64,000 bases of DNA from Gordionus sp. m RMFG-2023 (taxonomy: Eukaryota > Nematomorpha > Gordioida > Chordodea > Parachordodidae), in the NCBI RefSeq assembly GCF_954871325.1, contig NC_088776.1:31916508-31980507 (forward strand), in the 5' to 3' direction. Shown one piece after another: positions 47,786-60,626 of the stretch. The position numbers and the translations under genes were made by a program. Below the pieces are notes generated by a model. The model did not search any database. It was not told where the DNA came from and worked only from the letters and a program-made list of their open reading frames with translations. Position 1 is the first letter of the stretch, and each line of letters begins with the position of its first letter.

Positions 47786-48682
47786 GGCGATCTCCAATTA
47801 GAACATTTTTTCGAAGCTGGTTTTGAGGCATGTTTAAACAATTTATTTCTTATTAATGTTTAAATGGTGTCTAAAATGGGGATCCAGATTGATTTTTTTA
47901 TAATAATATATTATATAAAAAATTAATTCGACAAATTATTATCGTTTGTTTGGAAATAAAAAAAATACTGGAAAACATGGCTCAAAAAATATTTTGGGTT
48001 TAGAAATTGGCCTTACTCTTATTGCACTTTAAAAATACATCCGGTCGTTGTTTAGCAAATTGTCATATTTTAACTTGGCACCGTTTAATATAACCGAAAT
48101 TTGGGTGGTTGATCTGAATTAAAAACTCGGCCTAAATTATTTATAAAATTTAAGAAAATAAATAATATATAATAAAAAATATTTTTTCCATATTTTTAAA
48201 GTAACATAACGTGTTAAGTACCGTTACTAAAAAAAACAAATGTGTTACTAGCGCTTTACTTTGACAAAATTAACGACGTTACTTTCATCGACTATACTTT
48301 ACAGCACTATAATTTATACCTGATATAATATTAACCGATTTTTTATTGTCATGAATTCTGTTAAAAAAAATTCCAAAATTTTGAATCTAAACATTCCTAT
48401 AAAATTTGACAGAAAAATTCGGTTTTTACCAGGATTGATTTAATTCGTGATTTGTAGTGTTGTTAAAATGATGCTATATTTTTGTGAAAAAATATAATCA
48501 TAACTTTACAATCTAAAAAATGTAACTAGTGAAAGATAATTATATTTTTTTAGAATGGAATTATATAATCAGTTTACTTTTTAAAATATGTTAAATAATA
48601 TATATCTATTCTCCTTATTTGATGATTTCCCAAATTCGAAATTACTTTTTATTAAAAAAAATCACCTACATACGTGTGGAAT

Positions 48683-48810
48683 GCCTGCTTAGTCTAGGGA
48701 AGCTTACCTATTCAAAAACGAGTCGAAAGGAATACAAATAGTAAATTAGCCTGCGTAGTCTAGGTAAGCTTACCTATTTAAACACGACGAATACAAATAG
48801 TAAATTATTC
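48683..48810 (+). repeat. Tandem duplication, 66-bp unit
   Basis: Two adjacent copies begin GCCTGCTTAGTCTAGG (48683) and GCCTGCGTAGTCTAGG (48749) and both contain AAGCTTACCTATT and GAATACAAATAGTAAATT. The second copy has a small deletion. Confidence 0.85.
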
Positions 48811-49769
48811 GTTTTTTACGAATAATGGTTAATATTTTTTTAAATTTTAATTATTTGATTCATTAGGTTATGCATCCAATGCTTTATAAAGGCTTTCCTC
48901 AATATGCATTTAACTTCATTTAACTTGATCGCATGTTCTTTATCATCAAATTATTATAATAATTTTTTCTTTTAAAATTAGAGTTGAAATAAATTTACAT
49001 TTTATTGAAATCAAGAGTGAAAAGGGTAGAAAAAAAAATGTAAAGGTCTGGTAGAACTATTAAAATTATATTTTTTATGCTTAGACCAGGCTACACGCCA
49101 GTTATAAGCGGTGAAACAAACATACAACGATGAGGATTAATTTAAAGTCTTAGGAGATAGTGAACATTTAGATTTTATTAGAATTTTTAACATAGTTTCG
49201 TCACTAGGGGGAGTAGAGGGGTAAAAGAAGTTTTTTTTTCTCTTCAAATATTTAATTTTTTTTTAAAAAAATACCTATTTCGAATAATTACAAATGGAAA
49301 ATGATCATTTTTGTTATTTCTACTTGCTCAGGCGATATGACTAGAATCCTCAACCAAAAAAATATTAATGCATGATAAATTATTGCTTAACACAAATTAT
49401 AAAAATCTCTCAAGCGAGGATATTATTAATAAAGCCCAGCACGGTCTATGGCTCAAAAATATTAATGTTATTTTACTTCGCCTGATTGAATATCACAATT
49501 ACAAAATAAATTTTAAAGAGATATTGCTGAAAATTTAAATTTAATACATAAAATTGAAATAAATAATAAAAGGAGTATTTTCAAAGATAAAATCTTTAAA
49601 GCATCTAGCCACAATCACTATGTTATCCGCTCCTTCCTGAGCTACCTATTTTTTTAAATTCTTCATATATCGTATAGTTATAATTTAAGCATTAAAATAT
49701 TAAAATTATTTTATAAATATCAATCTTAAGAAATAAAAATAGAATTATTATCTATTAAAAGAGAGAAAA
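48811..49769. other. AT-rich DNA with a possible hAT-like end at 49191
   Basis: CATAGTTTCGTCACTAGGGG near 49191 resembles the ends of the element at 16389-18831 (CAGTGGCGTCACTAGGG). It may be the left terminus of the foldback-like structure that follows. No gene supported. Confidence 0.35.
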
Positions 49770-52195
49770 TCTCACATGACTATAATAAGCTCCCTCGGAA
49801 ACTGCGCACTCCTATACCCCCTATCAAAAAAGCATTAATTTAATAATACTTACATAGAATTGTGTTTAGCTTATCAAGATGATTTAGAAAATGCTTTTTT
49901 TAAATAAACTAGTAACATAATGAAATTTTTAAAAATACTTTTTACATGACCAAAATACGCACTCCTATCTGCTCTTGATAAATATGCGCTATTTTAAAAA
50001 ATGAAGGCAGAAACATATTTAGCTCATTAAAAGGATTGAGAAAATATTAATATTAAATTTTAAATCTTCTCATAACTTTGTGGGCTTTTGAGACCCCCAT
50101 TGAAAAGGTTCTAATTTAAAAATATAAATATAGAATCATGTTTAGCTCTTCAAGGAGGTTCATAAAATAGAAATATTAATTTTTTTTAAAAAATATTTTT
50201 TACTTAAACTACGCGCTTCTTGGGGAATCCACTTTAAAAGGACTTAAATTTAAAAAAAAAATATAGAATCGTGTTTAGCTTATTGAGATGATATAGAAAA
50301 TGTTATTTTTAAATTTTTAAAACTGGTAAGTTAGTATAATATCAAAAAAACACTTTTTGGATGACTAAAATACGCATACCCGATAAAACCCTAAGATCTC
50401 TCGATAAATATATTCAATTTTTAAAAATTGAATGCAGAATCATTAGCTCTTTGAGGAGATCAGAAAATGGTATTCATTTTTTTAAAAAATAATTTAATTA
50501 TCGGGGAAAAAATTATTTTGACCAAAATACGCGCTCCTAAGCGACCTCTATTAAAAGGACTTAAATTAAAAAAAAATAAATATAGAATCGTATTTAGCTT
50601 ATTGAGCTGATATAAAAAAAGTTATTTTCAAATTATAAAAAATTGGTAAATTAGTAAAATATTAAAAAAATACTTTTTGGATGACTAAAATACGTATCCC
50701 CGACAAAGTCCTATGCATCTTCGATAATTATGCGCTATTAAAAAATGAATGCAGAATCATGTTTAGCTCATTAATGGGATTTAGAAATTGTTAATAATTT
50801 TTTCCAATCATGCTATAAATCCATCGAGCCCTCGTTTATATATGTAGCAAGTTTTTAAAAATGGGAATCCCCAACTTAATTAAACCATATCTAGCATATT
50901 TTCAGAAAATGTTCAGAAGCACATGATATTAAATTTTAAAGATTTTTATCTAAATTTTCTCAAATAAAACTCAAAATTATAAAATCATTAGGATATTAAA
51001 AATATAGACCCTCTTAATTAACAACCTAAAAAAATATTGTTAGTTAATTTATAGAACACAAGTTATTAATATGAACACGAATTGAAGAAGCCAAATTAAT
51101 TTATTAACATTAGTTAATCCAAATCATTCTACAATAACATGAATAAAATAAAACGTAAAAATATAAAATCAAACTAAAAAATTATATAAAAATTGCCTTT
51201 TTCGATTTTTATACTACTAAAATTTACATACCATCAATAATTATTTCATACAATTGTCCTTTAATTTGCTAATTTAAACCTTTCAATTACGTTTACAATT
51301 CTTCCATTATCCTTACAAATTTTATATTCAAATTAACTGTTTCTTTAAAATTATAATTCATTCAATGCACATATTCGACAACTACCAGATACAGTGTTAA
51401 AATAAGTATTTTATTTATTTATTATTTGGATTTTGTTTATAATATTAATTTAAAAAATCTTATTCATAAAGGTCTATGGTATAATCCATATAAACCTGAC
51501 TTGCCAATCCGATAATTTTGAGTCCTCCGAATCCAGTAAGTACTATTTATTCTTCTTAAGCCAACTTTGTGTTTCGTCACAGGGGGGTAATATATGGTAG
51601 ATTGAATGCAATCGCGTGATTTCAGTAATTCAATATATTTAAAAGATGGAATTTAAAAAATAGGTTTATGTTTAGCAAATTAGGTGGATACGTATTCTTT
51701 GATATTTTACTGATGTATACCAGTTTTTTCAAAAATTGAAAATAAAATTCTATATTATCTCAATAAGATAAACACGATTCTGTTTTTTTTAAATTAGAAC
51801 CTTTTAATAGGGGTCGCATAGGGATGCGTAGTTTGGTCAAAAAATGTTTTTTCAAAAGTAACAAACTTTAAAAATATTTAAAATTTAATATTAACATTTG
51901 AATCCTTTTAATGAGCAAAATAGGATTCTGCGTTCATTTTTTAAAAATAGCGCATATTTATCCAGAACACGTAGGAACCCGTATGGGGGAGCATAGGAAT
52001 GCGTATTTTAGTCATGTAAAAAAGTATTTTAAAAATTTTATTATGGTACCAGTTTTTTATAAATTAAAAAACATTTACTAAATCATCTTGATATGCTAAA
52101 CACAATTCTATATTAATATTATTAAATTAAGGCTTTTTTAATAGAGGAGCGCAGGAGGGCGTAGTTTCGGTGAGTGCATATTTCAGTCATGCCCA
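49770..52195. repeat. Foldback-like structure: two opposed arrays of about 160-175-bp subrepeats
   Basis: Left array: GAC-(T/C)-AAAATACGC-like starts at 49778, 49948, 50202, 50363, 50520 and 50683, each followed at fixed distance by AGAATC-GTTTAGCT-type words and A/T runs. Spacings are 170, 254, 161, 157 and 163 bp. Right array: the complement (GCGTA-TTT-GTC) occurs near 51826, 52001 and 52176, with GCTAAACAC or similar words between. Adjacent subrepeats alternate between two subtypes. The arrays are separated by roughly 1 kb of A/T-rich DNA with no gene. Opposed arrays of short tandem units are the hallmark of foldback elements. G- and C-rich tips (49191; 52264-52290) may be its ends but lack a matching target duplication. 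Confidence 0.65.
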
Positions 52196-54553
52196 AAAAT
52201 TTCAATAGTTCACCCACTTAAAAGTATGATAAAAAATCGTATCTTTAAAACACGAAAATAAATGGCTTACACCGCCCCCCCCCCAGTGCAGTGAATTTAC
52301 ATAGCTCCATAAGGTGGTTTGACTAACCATATGGTTGGTTGGTTAAGATCAACACTTTTACAAAAATATAATTTTATTAAATCATGCAATATTATTATAT
52401 AGTAGGTATTTATTGATATAGAGCACTTCTCAAGATACAATAAGATATGGAATTAGATATTTATATAAATGGCTTGCCTAGCTAAGGTCTCCTCTATAAT
52501 TTTTAAATTTTAAGAAAAAAATTATCATAATCAAAAAAAGGGAAGGACCAAAATCATTATAACAATTTGTAACGGGTTACACTGTAAAGTCCTCCAATAG
52601 ATTATATGGCGGAAAACTAACCTAAGCCTCCCCCTAGCAAAATCTAGACTATTCCTATGCACTCTGTTCAAACCGCAAGCAGTGCAGGAAGCTACCTAAA
52701 GGTGAGGAATTCATTTTTTAGAGGCGCCTCGTTTGAATTTTTTTATTTATACATAATTGTTAAGTTATGTTATTAACTCTCATAAAAAATAAATTTATAT
52801 TAAAATATAATTTTTCTATGAAAGAATGATATTTTGTTTTTGATAAATAACATTTTACTCATTGATTCAACTTTTCCATCAATATGTTTTTCTACAAAAC
52901 TAATTGTGACTAATTATAAATAAAAGATATGTTTTGAAATAGATTACTTTATTTTATAAACCAGATAAAATTAGTCAGTGCCCCTCCCCTCCATAAGGTG
53001 TAATGGCAAGGATCCAAAAAAATTTATTGTTTATCCTAAAAATACAAATAAACCTGTTAATTTAATGCTAGTTGAGAAAGAAGAACAAAATTTAATAGTA
53101 AAGAGATCCCTTTGGTTTAAAGCCACATGAATTAGAGGAAACTGCATAACATAATTAATTATATAAATAATAAATCCTCGAGATTTTACGCCTTATTTTC
53201 CTGTCATTATTTGAATTATATAGCAGAAAGTAAAGAAGGTAATAAACACAATACATTTCAAACATTTTATCATCATCAACCCATCGTAGGATTATTTTTT
53301 TGAACGTAGAAAGAACGCGTTGCGGGTACTACAAATTTATTTAGTTAAATTTACTCTCTTTTTGAAATAGTTTAGGATGCAACTATATGGGACTCCTATG
53401 CCCAAAAAAAAGCAAATATACTTGAGAAAATCATAATTTTATTTATAGTTTAAGACTAATAATTTAAACCTACATTATTTTTATTGAAACTCTAAATATT
53501 TTCTGATACATATATTTATTTTATTATATCATTATTAAACACAAAATTAGTATTTATTATTTTTTGATCAGTAAAAAAAAATTTATTCAGTAAAAAATCA
53601 CGTTTTTTTAGCTCATAATGAAATTGGATAGTGATAGATGTCATTGAGTGTCCTAAAAACAGTGGGTTTCAAAATTTATCAATGATTCTCAGAGAGTTAA
53701 ATATCTGCCCCCGTCATGAGGTAAAACTTTTTCTGTAATTAACTTATTGGATTAGATAAGAGCAGTAAGATCAAAAGAGAAAATGCAAGATAAATTTGAT
53801 TAAAAATGTGTTAAGAACATAATACCAAATATTTCCAAATAACTTTTTATAAATTTTTATGATATTTCAATATAATAAATAAAAGAAAGTTAAACGATTT
53901 GAACAACTTTCAAACCACAAAATTTCTGAACTTTCTTTAATTGATTCAATTAAAAAATTATGGAACTTTGGATAAAATTCAAATAGGTGAAAATAATAAA
54001 TAAGACCAGCCAATTATTAAAGGGTTTAAATTTAATTCGACTGTGCAAAATCTGCTAATTGATATTTGCAACATATTAGTCATTTATCCCAATTTAAATA
54101 AACTGCACTAAGAATGCTAATAACAATACCAATCACAGTTTAGATTTTCCCCTATAAAGTTAATCAAGATAGAATAGTAACATTTAACAATATACTTTCT
54201 ATTCAAAACGATTATTCAAACTATTAGCTATTAAATTAGTAAATAAACTCGCCTTAATGTTTTCGCATAAAAAAAATATAACAAATTTTTGTTAAAATCC
54301 TGAGTTGTTAAAAGATATTCTTCATATGGATCTAGATATAAATACATCGTTTAAAAAGGTATCTAGATATCAATACATTTTTTAATATACTTATGTCAGG
54401 TGTTAATAATAAAATATTCTCAAAATTTTTATCATTAAGGCAACCCCGTTTAACTGAAAATTATTAGCCATACTAAACTCATTCTAACGGGGCACTTAAG
54501 GGCAAAATGGTTGTTATATTTAATGAATAACAATTTTATATTGGCATAATCAT
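52196..54553. other. AT-rich DNA
   Basis: No supported gene. A C10 tract with CCAGTGCAGTGAATTTACAT lies at 52274-52302, and AGAAAGAACGCGTTGCGGG near 53310 recalls the GAACGCGTT family. Confidence 0.4.
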
Positions 54554-54555
54554 TA

Positions 54556-55619
54556 GGGGAGACCGGGGATCTTATGAGCCCAAGGTTTTTGTTAACCTTG
54601 GAGTTTTCTTTTAGAGTAATCAACTTTAATGGTTAATTTTTTAACCAAATATGTATAACTATATTATGCATAAGCGGCTATAATTTTTTTAAATATCGGA
54701 TCACATATAAAATTTTATGACTTTTTTAATGCTTGCAATTTAGCAAAAAAAAAATAAATAAAGGTTTTAATAATCCATAAGTCACTTATAGAAAAGATTA
54801 AACTCTATTGCATTCTATATAAAATAATTCTTTATTTGTTTAAAAAATATGTTTAAATTGCCATAAAATTAAATTTGATTGAAAGATATTGAGAGTCTAA
54901 GGCTATCTTTCAGAGGTTCATATAACATTTTTGAGCGCTATTTACAAAATTTATTATTGCTTATTGAATTTTGAATATGGTAAGAATTTATATTAGAAAA
55001 AAGGAACAACTAACAAATAATAAAATCATTAATATATTTAATGAAAATCCGTCCTTGCCAGCTGTCATGGAGAAAACAAATTTAGGTTATGCAACAGTAA
55101 AAAGATATAAATCAAGATTAATGAAACAACAAGATTTTAAATTGTCTATATCAAGACATTTATGAATGAAGTAGAAAAAATCTATATTAAATAATTGTCT
55201 AATAAATACATCTAAAATGTTTATGGGTTGTTGTCCCATGTAAATGCTCCTTTTGGGAACATGAATCCTGTTGCAAATTTAATTCATTCTTTATTTGTTT
55301 AAATTGTCAACAATCACTAATTTATTATAATTTTTTTCCATTATGGGGTATTTTTATTGCAATAATATATATTATTATCTAAAAATAATTAACATTTTGC
55401 AGGTCAAAAGCATCCCATAGGAAAGCTCATCCTTCCCCGAGTATAACTCATCCTTTTCCAAATTTTTTCTTCTGAAAATAAAAGTATAATTTTTAAAAAA
55501 TTATCGTTATGTATAGCATAAAAGTAAATAAGTATAATAAAATGAGATATTATTTATTATCAAGTAGTTTAATTTTATTGACGTTTACCTTTTAGGGCTC
55601 GCATGATCCCTGGCTCCCC
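54556..55619 (+). mobile_element. pogo-like element flanked by TA
   Basis: The ends are GGGGAGACCGGGGATCTTAT at 54556 and the reverse complement GGGGAGCCAGGGATCATGCG at 55619, with TA on each side (54554-54555, 55620-55621). It is 1064 bp. It carries a 64-codon helix-turn-helix frame. A degenerate relative lies near 62120-62500, sharing the block CATCCCAT...TTCCCCG with 55415-55450. Confidence 0.82.
54971..55165 (+). CDS. Short helix-turn-helix protein of the pogo-like element, truncated
   Basis: The 64-residue frame starts MNMVRIYIRKKEQLTNNKI and continues to a helix-turn-helix-like GYATVKRYKSRL at residues 39-50. Start VRxYxRK followed by a psq-like helix-turn-helix is the usual beginning of pogo-type transposases. 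The catalytic DDE domain is absent, so this is at most a DNA-binding relic; it ends at a TGA in frame. Function, if any, is unknown. Confidence 0.5.
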   Translation: MNMVRIYIRKKEQLTNNKIINIFNENPSLPAVMEKTNLGYATVKRYKSRLMKQQDFKLSISRHL

Positions 55620-55621
55620 TA

Positions 55622-56580
55622 ATGTATTAAGATCCCGCTACTCACTTTAAAAAAAATTGTTCAAAATTTGATGCTTATTAAACTTATATCTTAATATATA
55701 TCATCTAAGGGGTGTCCAAAAAAATATAATATTAAATTATTTTATTTGCTTTCAGGGATTGCCTAGAAATATTAATCTAATATGATCTATATTTTTTTAA
55801 AATGAATATAAATAAAATAAATTATAATATAAAATTCACCATGCTGTCGACATCAATTTCTTAAAATAAAATTTATATGGTTTGTTTTTGTAATGAAATA
55901 AACTCGATATTATTAGATGAATTTAATTAAAATATTATTATTTTTAATATAAAAAAGTAAAATAAAATTATATCAAAATGTATCTAAATATAGTATCTAA
56001 ATATAAGTTTTTATAAAAGTGTATCAAGATACAGATATCAAATTTTTTGCCTAGATACTTTAACAACTTTCTTAAAATTAATTAATTATCGTTTATGAAA
56101 TTTTGATTTGATACAGATACCACACTTTTGTGCCTAGATACTTTAACAATTATATTAAAATTAATGGATTTATCGTTTATTCAATTTTGACCTCTAACCA
56201 AAAATTGGTGTTTAATTTGAAATATGTTTTATATTGTAATCAAGTAAAAAGAAAAATAAATTATTTCTAAAAGATAGTAAACGCCTGAGTCAACATAGAG
56301 TCAGTTCCATTTTAAAGTCGAAATATATTTTCGTCATTCTTTGATTGACAAATTTTTTTACTATAATATATAATTAATTATGCATCTATAATTTGGTTGA
56401 TACATTCACAACACAGATAATAAATGAATATATTTCGAGTTTTTAATAATATTTTATAATTTATTCGAATCCATTTATTTATTTTATTTATTATTCAATT
56501 TTTTATGTAAATTTGTGTTTTATTTACCAAATAAATATATTCAATAACAATAAATATGTATTTAATTTATTGTTGAATCG
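55622..56580. other. AT-rich DNA
   Basis: Nothing supported beyond a duplicated stretch (TTTTTGCCTAGATACTTTAACAA-type words near 56045 and 56130). Confidence 0.4.
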
Positions 56581-56587
56581 ATTATAC

Positions 56588-57312
56588 TTACACGAGTTGT
56601 AAAAGTAGCGGACTACAAGTAGTGCGTTAACTTTTTTGGTAGCCATAGCTAGCTTTTTGAAAATATCATTTCATTATGAATTATAATTTTAAATTTATTA
56701 TTTAATTTTGAAATTGAAATTTATATTTTCGAAATTTGTAAGCCTAAATCACTAGTATAAAATATTAAGATTGTCCAATCAAATGGATATCGTATCGAGG
56801 TAATAAGTCCGAGTGAAACATATATTGAAAACCCATTAAATTCATTTTTTAAATCACTAAATTTTGATAATTTTTAAAACAAACATTTATAAAAATAAAT
56901 ACCTTATTACCTTCAAGTGCTAGTGTTGATTGATTATTTAGTAAGGCAAAACTTATTCTTAGTGATCGCCAATCTAGACTTGGGGATGATAATAGTGAAA
57001 TGATTTTAATATTAAAATGTAAATGTAATAAAATAAATAAAAAATAAATAATTATAGTTTTTTTATGTAAATTCTTTTATAATTAATAAACTTTTAAATA
57101 TTTATAAATGTTTTTTTTTTATATTCACAAATACATTATAACCAAAATATATAGAATATATATTAGAAATTTTTTTTTTAAAGTAGCTGTAGATAATAGT
57201 GCCATACTTGTTTTTGACATGTTAAAGCAGAGGTTGGGCTATCTTTTTTTGGCAAATAGCTGTAGCGATAGCGCGCTCCTTTTAAAAGTAACGTTTAACA
57301 ACACTGCTATCG
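56588..57312. repeat. Possible hAT-like element with GTAACG end
   Basis: The right part ends AAAAGTAACGTTTAACAACACTG near 57312, like many hAT ends (complement CAGTGTTGTTAAACG). The left part CGAGTTGTAAAAGTAGCG near 56592 is a weak partner. No matching target duplication. Interior A/T-rich. Confidence 0.35.
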
Positions 57313-57409
57313 ATGAACATTGCACTTTTTATAACTTATATATTTATTATTATACCTTTCATTTAGTAATGTTATTGTGTTGTTGTTGATATTATATTTT
57401 TATTTAATA

Positions 57410-57835
57410 AAGTTCCGGTTATTCAATTTGAAGCTCTCCCGAAGGTTCCAGGTTCTGGTTCTAAACTATGTTAAAGCAGTGAAAATAAATTTCCAAGAAT
57501 TAAACAATAAATAAATCCTATAAAAATAATCATATAACATTTTAACAATATATTAATTATCCTTGCATTTCTATTAGAACTGGTTTTTGGAAAATTTGAA
57601 AGCTCTGGTTCCGTTATAAATAGAGAGCGGTTATCGTTTTTAGTTGAATTTAACGCATATCCTAGCATTTTGGTTCTTGTTTCGGTTCCAAACCCTGAAT
57701 ACAATTAAGTTAACCTGAAAATAAAATTTGAAACAAAAACAAAAAAAATTGGAAATAAAAATAAATCTTAAAACCAAAAAGAAAATAGAAGCTCTAATTT
57801 CTCGTTTTGTTTTTGGTTTTCTTAGCCCTACACTT
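57410..57835. repeat. GGTTCC-word repeat, probable MITE remnants
   Basis: Words GGTTCCAGGTTCTGGTTC (57445), CTCTGGTTCCG, GTTTCGGTTCCAAACCCTG (57680) and a tip TCTTAGCCCTACACTT (57820) resemble ends of small hAT-type MITEs. Boundaries not resolved. Confidence 0.4.
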
Positions 57836-58199
57836 AAAAGTAAAGTCTTTAAAATATTATAGCTATAATCGATAAGTCAATCACTAAAATATAGAATAAA
57901 ACATTATATGGTGAAAAAGTGTATCAAAATATCTTTCATAAATGAAAATTTTAACATTCTTTGCGATTGCGCTAATTTTTAAATAATTTATTCCGAATGA
58001 GATAAATCTCGATGTATATTAAGTAAAGCGAATCCATCTAATCGGTTTTAGAATGTCGTATTTTTGTAGATTTTTATTCTCAGTAATGAAGAAAGATCCT
58101 CATTTGTCTTTTTGTACCAATTAGTATAGTTGCCAAAATATACAGTTATTTTATTATATATGGAAAAAAATCCAATATATATTTTAAATTATGCAATAC

Positions 58200-58870
58200 T
58201 TCATCGCTTTTGTTGCAGAAATATCTACAAAAATTTTCTTTCATAACAAGATTTAAATTCTGAAATTAATTGGCCTCAGAAACATTTATATCCTCTGATT
58301 ATAATTTAGCTAAATATTTAATTTTTTCAATATCAATATTTAATATATCCTCAGAAGGATTTATAGGTAATAGTATTTGTAATTTGGATAGAATCATATG
58401 ATGAATCACAAATCGTTCATTGATTTGAGTCAAAAATGTATCCATTTGTTCGTCTAGATGCAGGTCTGTGCTTGCGAATCAAAATCATATAATTTTGCTC
58501 ACCTCAACGAAATCTCTTGAAATGGTTTATATTGACTCTTAGTTTTCTAAGTGATAATACAATAATATTCGCGATTCTCATAGCTTCAGCCAAATCCATA
58601 TCGTTTTTTAAAAAAATATTGCATAAAATTGTGGTGTAATAAAATAATTTTTAATACATTCCATTCTAATGCAAATAAAATCGACTGTCGCATTAAATTT
58701 AATAATGTATCTACTTCAAAATATCTGATTCATGCCATTTATTTCCGCATTAAAATAGTCTACTTCTCGATCTAAAAATGCTGTAGCAGCTTGATGTCGA
58801 ATGCTCCATTTTGTCGGGCTTGCTTTTGTTTCTTTCTTCTTGTAATACAAGAAGTCTCAAAAATAATTAT
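58200..58870 (-). pseudogene. hAT transposase remnant, ZMYM/DUF4371-like
   Basis: Minus strand: KKETKASPTKWSIRHQAATA and FLDREVDYFNAEINGMNQIF (58720-58840), then in other frames VDTLLNLMRQSILFALEWN and FFKKRYGFG (58590-58710), and ERFVIHHMILSKLQILLPI with EDILNIDIEKIKYLAKL (58300-58420). The WSIRHQA block and its neighbours align with the remnants at 28690 and 4600 but are clearly diverged, so this is a separate, older family member. Several frame changes. No ends recognised. Confidence 0.6.
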
Positions 58871-60626
58871 ATTCAGCAAACTTTGTTTTTTTGGATATCT
58901 GGACATTTTATACACTCTCGAAATATTACTTAATCAATGTTATTAATAGAGATTTTTTAAATATACTTTTTTTATAAATATCTATCAATGTTTAAGGTAC
59001 AAAAAAATATAAAATGTTAATACACAAGGAATAAATTTTTAAATTAATTTTAACTTTGTGGTAAAGTTTAAAATAGAACATAATTTATTTGAAATAGAAT
59101 ACTTTGCAATTCAAAATTCATGGAAACCTTTCAAATTTTTTCAAATACTTCCGAGCCTGTATATAATCTGAGGCCTCAATTTTTATTGTTTCAATGAATA
59201 TTGTAACTAATGAATCCCATATAAAATAATTTAAAAATTTTTTTAAATCCATCAGCAAACACTGATTAAATTAAATAAATAAAATTCTATAAAAGATTTA
59301 TACACTGTATTGTCCATAATAGTGATATAACTAAGGAAGTAGTTTGGAGTTTAAAAAGTTTATTAATATAAAATTTTTCGTGTTATATTTTTAGAAGATA
59401 GTACTTTTGAATTTTTATTAATTTTTCTGCAATTATAGTGATTAATGATATATATTTTTTTATTGTGTTACCTTTTGTCTTGTAATAATACTAATAATTA
59501 CAGATTGATATATTGACTATCATAATAATTTGCAAAATAAGTTTAGCAGATAAAAATAGAGTTATGGAATTCCTTTGTTGTTATATATGGAGAATGGATT
59601 ATTAATAGATATTGTTATATTATTTAATATACAGGGATGTGCAGATTTTATGGGGAACATATCCAAATTTTTTAATATATTTGCAAATAAAATTATTTTA
59701 TTTGTAAAAATTGTAAAGATATTTGCGATTTGAAGAACTTTAATTGCAAATAAATTAAAAAATATGGAAATTTCTTCAATATGGGCAGCACTTTATACAT
59801 TATAGTTGTATGTCTGTTTAGCATATGACAATTAGATTTCTTGTGGAAATATCACGTGAAATATAATAAGTATGTCATTCAAGATAGAAAACTGGATTTT
59901 GTCCTGTAGAACACGTTGTAAATATATATTATATACCATGTGAATTAAAATAAATATGACTTACAAGATAGAAAACTGGCAAATAAAATAGGATTTAACA
60001 AATAATATCAAGTGTGTTATTTGGTATAATTTATTATATTTATGCAAATATAAAGTTCTTGGTACTATACGAAGTAAAAATGAATTAGAAGATTATTCGG
60101 AGAATTAAGCCTAATGATTGACTTGAATGGAATTCCAAATAATAAAGAGTTGTAAAAAATATTGCTGCCTTACAAAAGGTTAAAGAATGTGGTTGAAACA
60201 AAAAATAATATCATTTCCCTGAAGCTCAGGCAGCTTCGTGTGATATCATCAAAACAAACAAATATTGATAAACTTATTTAAAATGAAAAATACCTATTAT
60301 ATTTTATTTGATAAACTTTACAAGATTCAGCAGAAAGCAAGAGGCATGTATTCTCCAGTTGGACAATGAACTAAAACTTTTACTGGGAGTGTAAATTTTG
60401 AGAAAGCTGCCATAGGCATGAGACTAAGGGTTTAATTTGCTTACTTTGAATAATGTCTGAACCCATTACGCAGATAGGAATTTTGAGAATGTACCAATAA
60501 ATTTTAATAAGATGATGAGATTCGCACTTGCACTGGAAAGAGCCTAGGTTGAAGCGAATAACGTTAAGTAATCTCAAATAGGAAAAAATCATAATCAAAC
60601 TCAACAATTAGAAATAAAAAATTGAG
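58871..60626. other. AT-rich DNA
   Basis: No supported gene. An imperfect direct duplication (about 85 bp apart, sharing AAGATAGAAAACTGG) lies at 59850-59985. Confidence 0.4.

Larger units (their letters stand above)
43975..48310 (-). mobile_element. GTAACG-ended element, copy 2, with two hAT insertions
   Basis: The left end (43975-44236) and right end (48080-48310) match the right and left ends of the copy at 40270-42105 in reverse complement. Near the left end a G-tract hAT inserted (44237-45340), duplicating TTAGTGTT/TTAGTGCT. Joining the flanks restores AGTGCT as in copy 1 (TCGCAGTGCTACA, on the complement of 41800-41820). A decayed GGCGGC hAT fills 45470-47785. The original content is otherwise short. 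Confidence 0.55.

Noticed and set aside
49191-52304. Exact ends and target duplication for the foldback-like structure
   Set aside because: The G-rich tip at 49191 and C-rich tip near 52290 look alike, but the adjoining 8-bp words do not match, so only the subrepeat arrays are annotated.
57108-57389. 93-codon open frame with aromatic-rich sequence
   Set aside because: Composition is that of translated A/T-rich DNA and it runs through a GTAACG-type repeat end.
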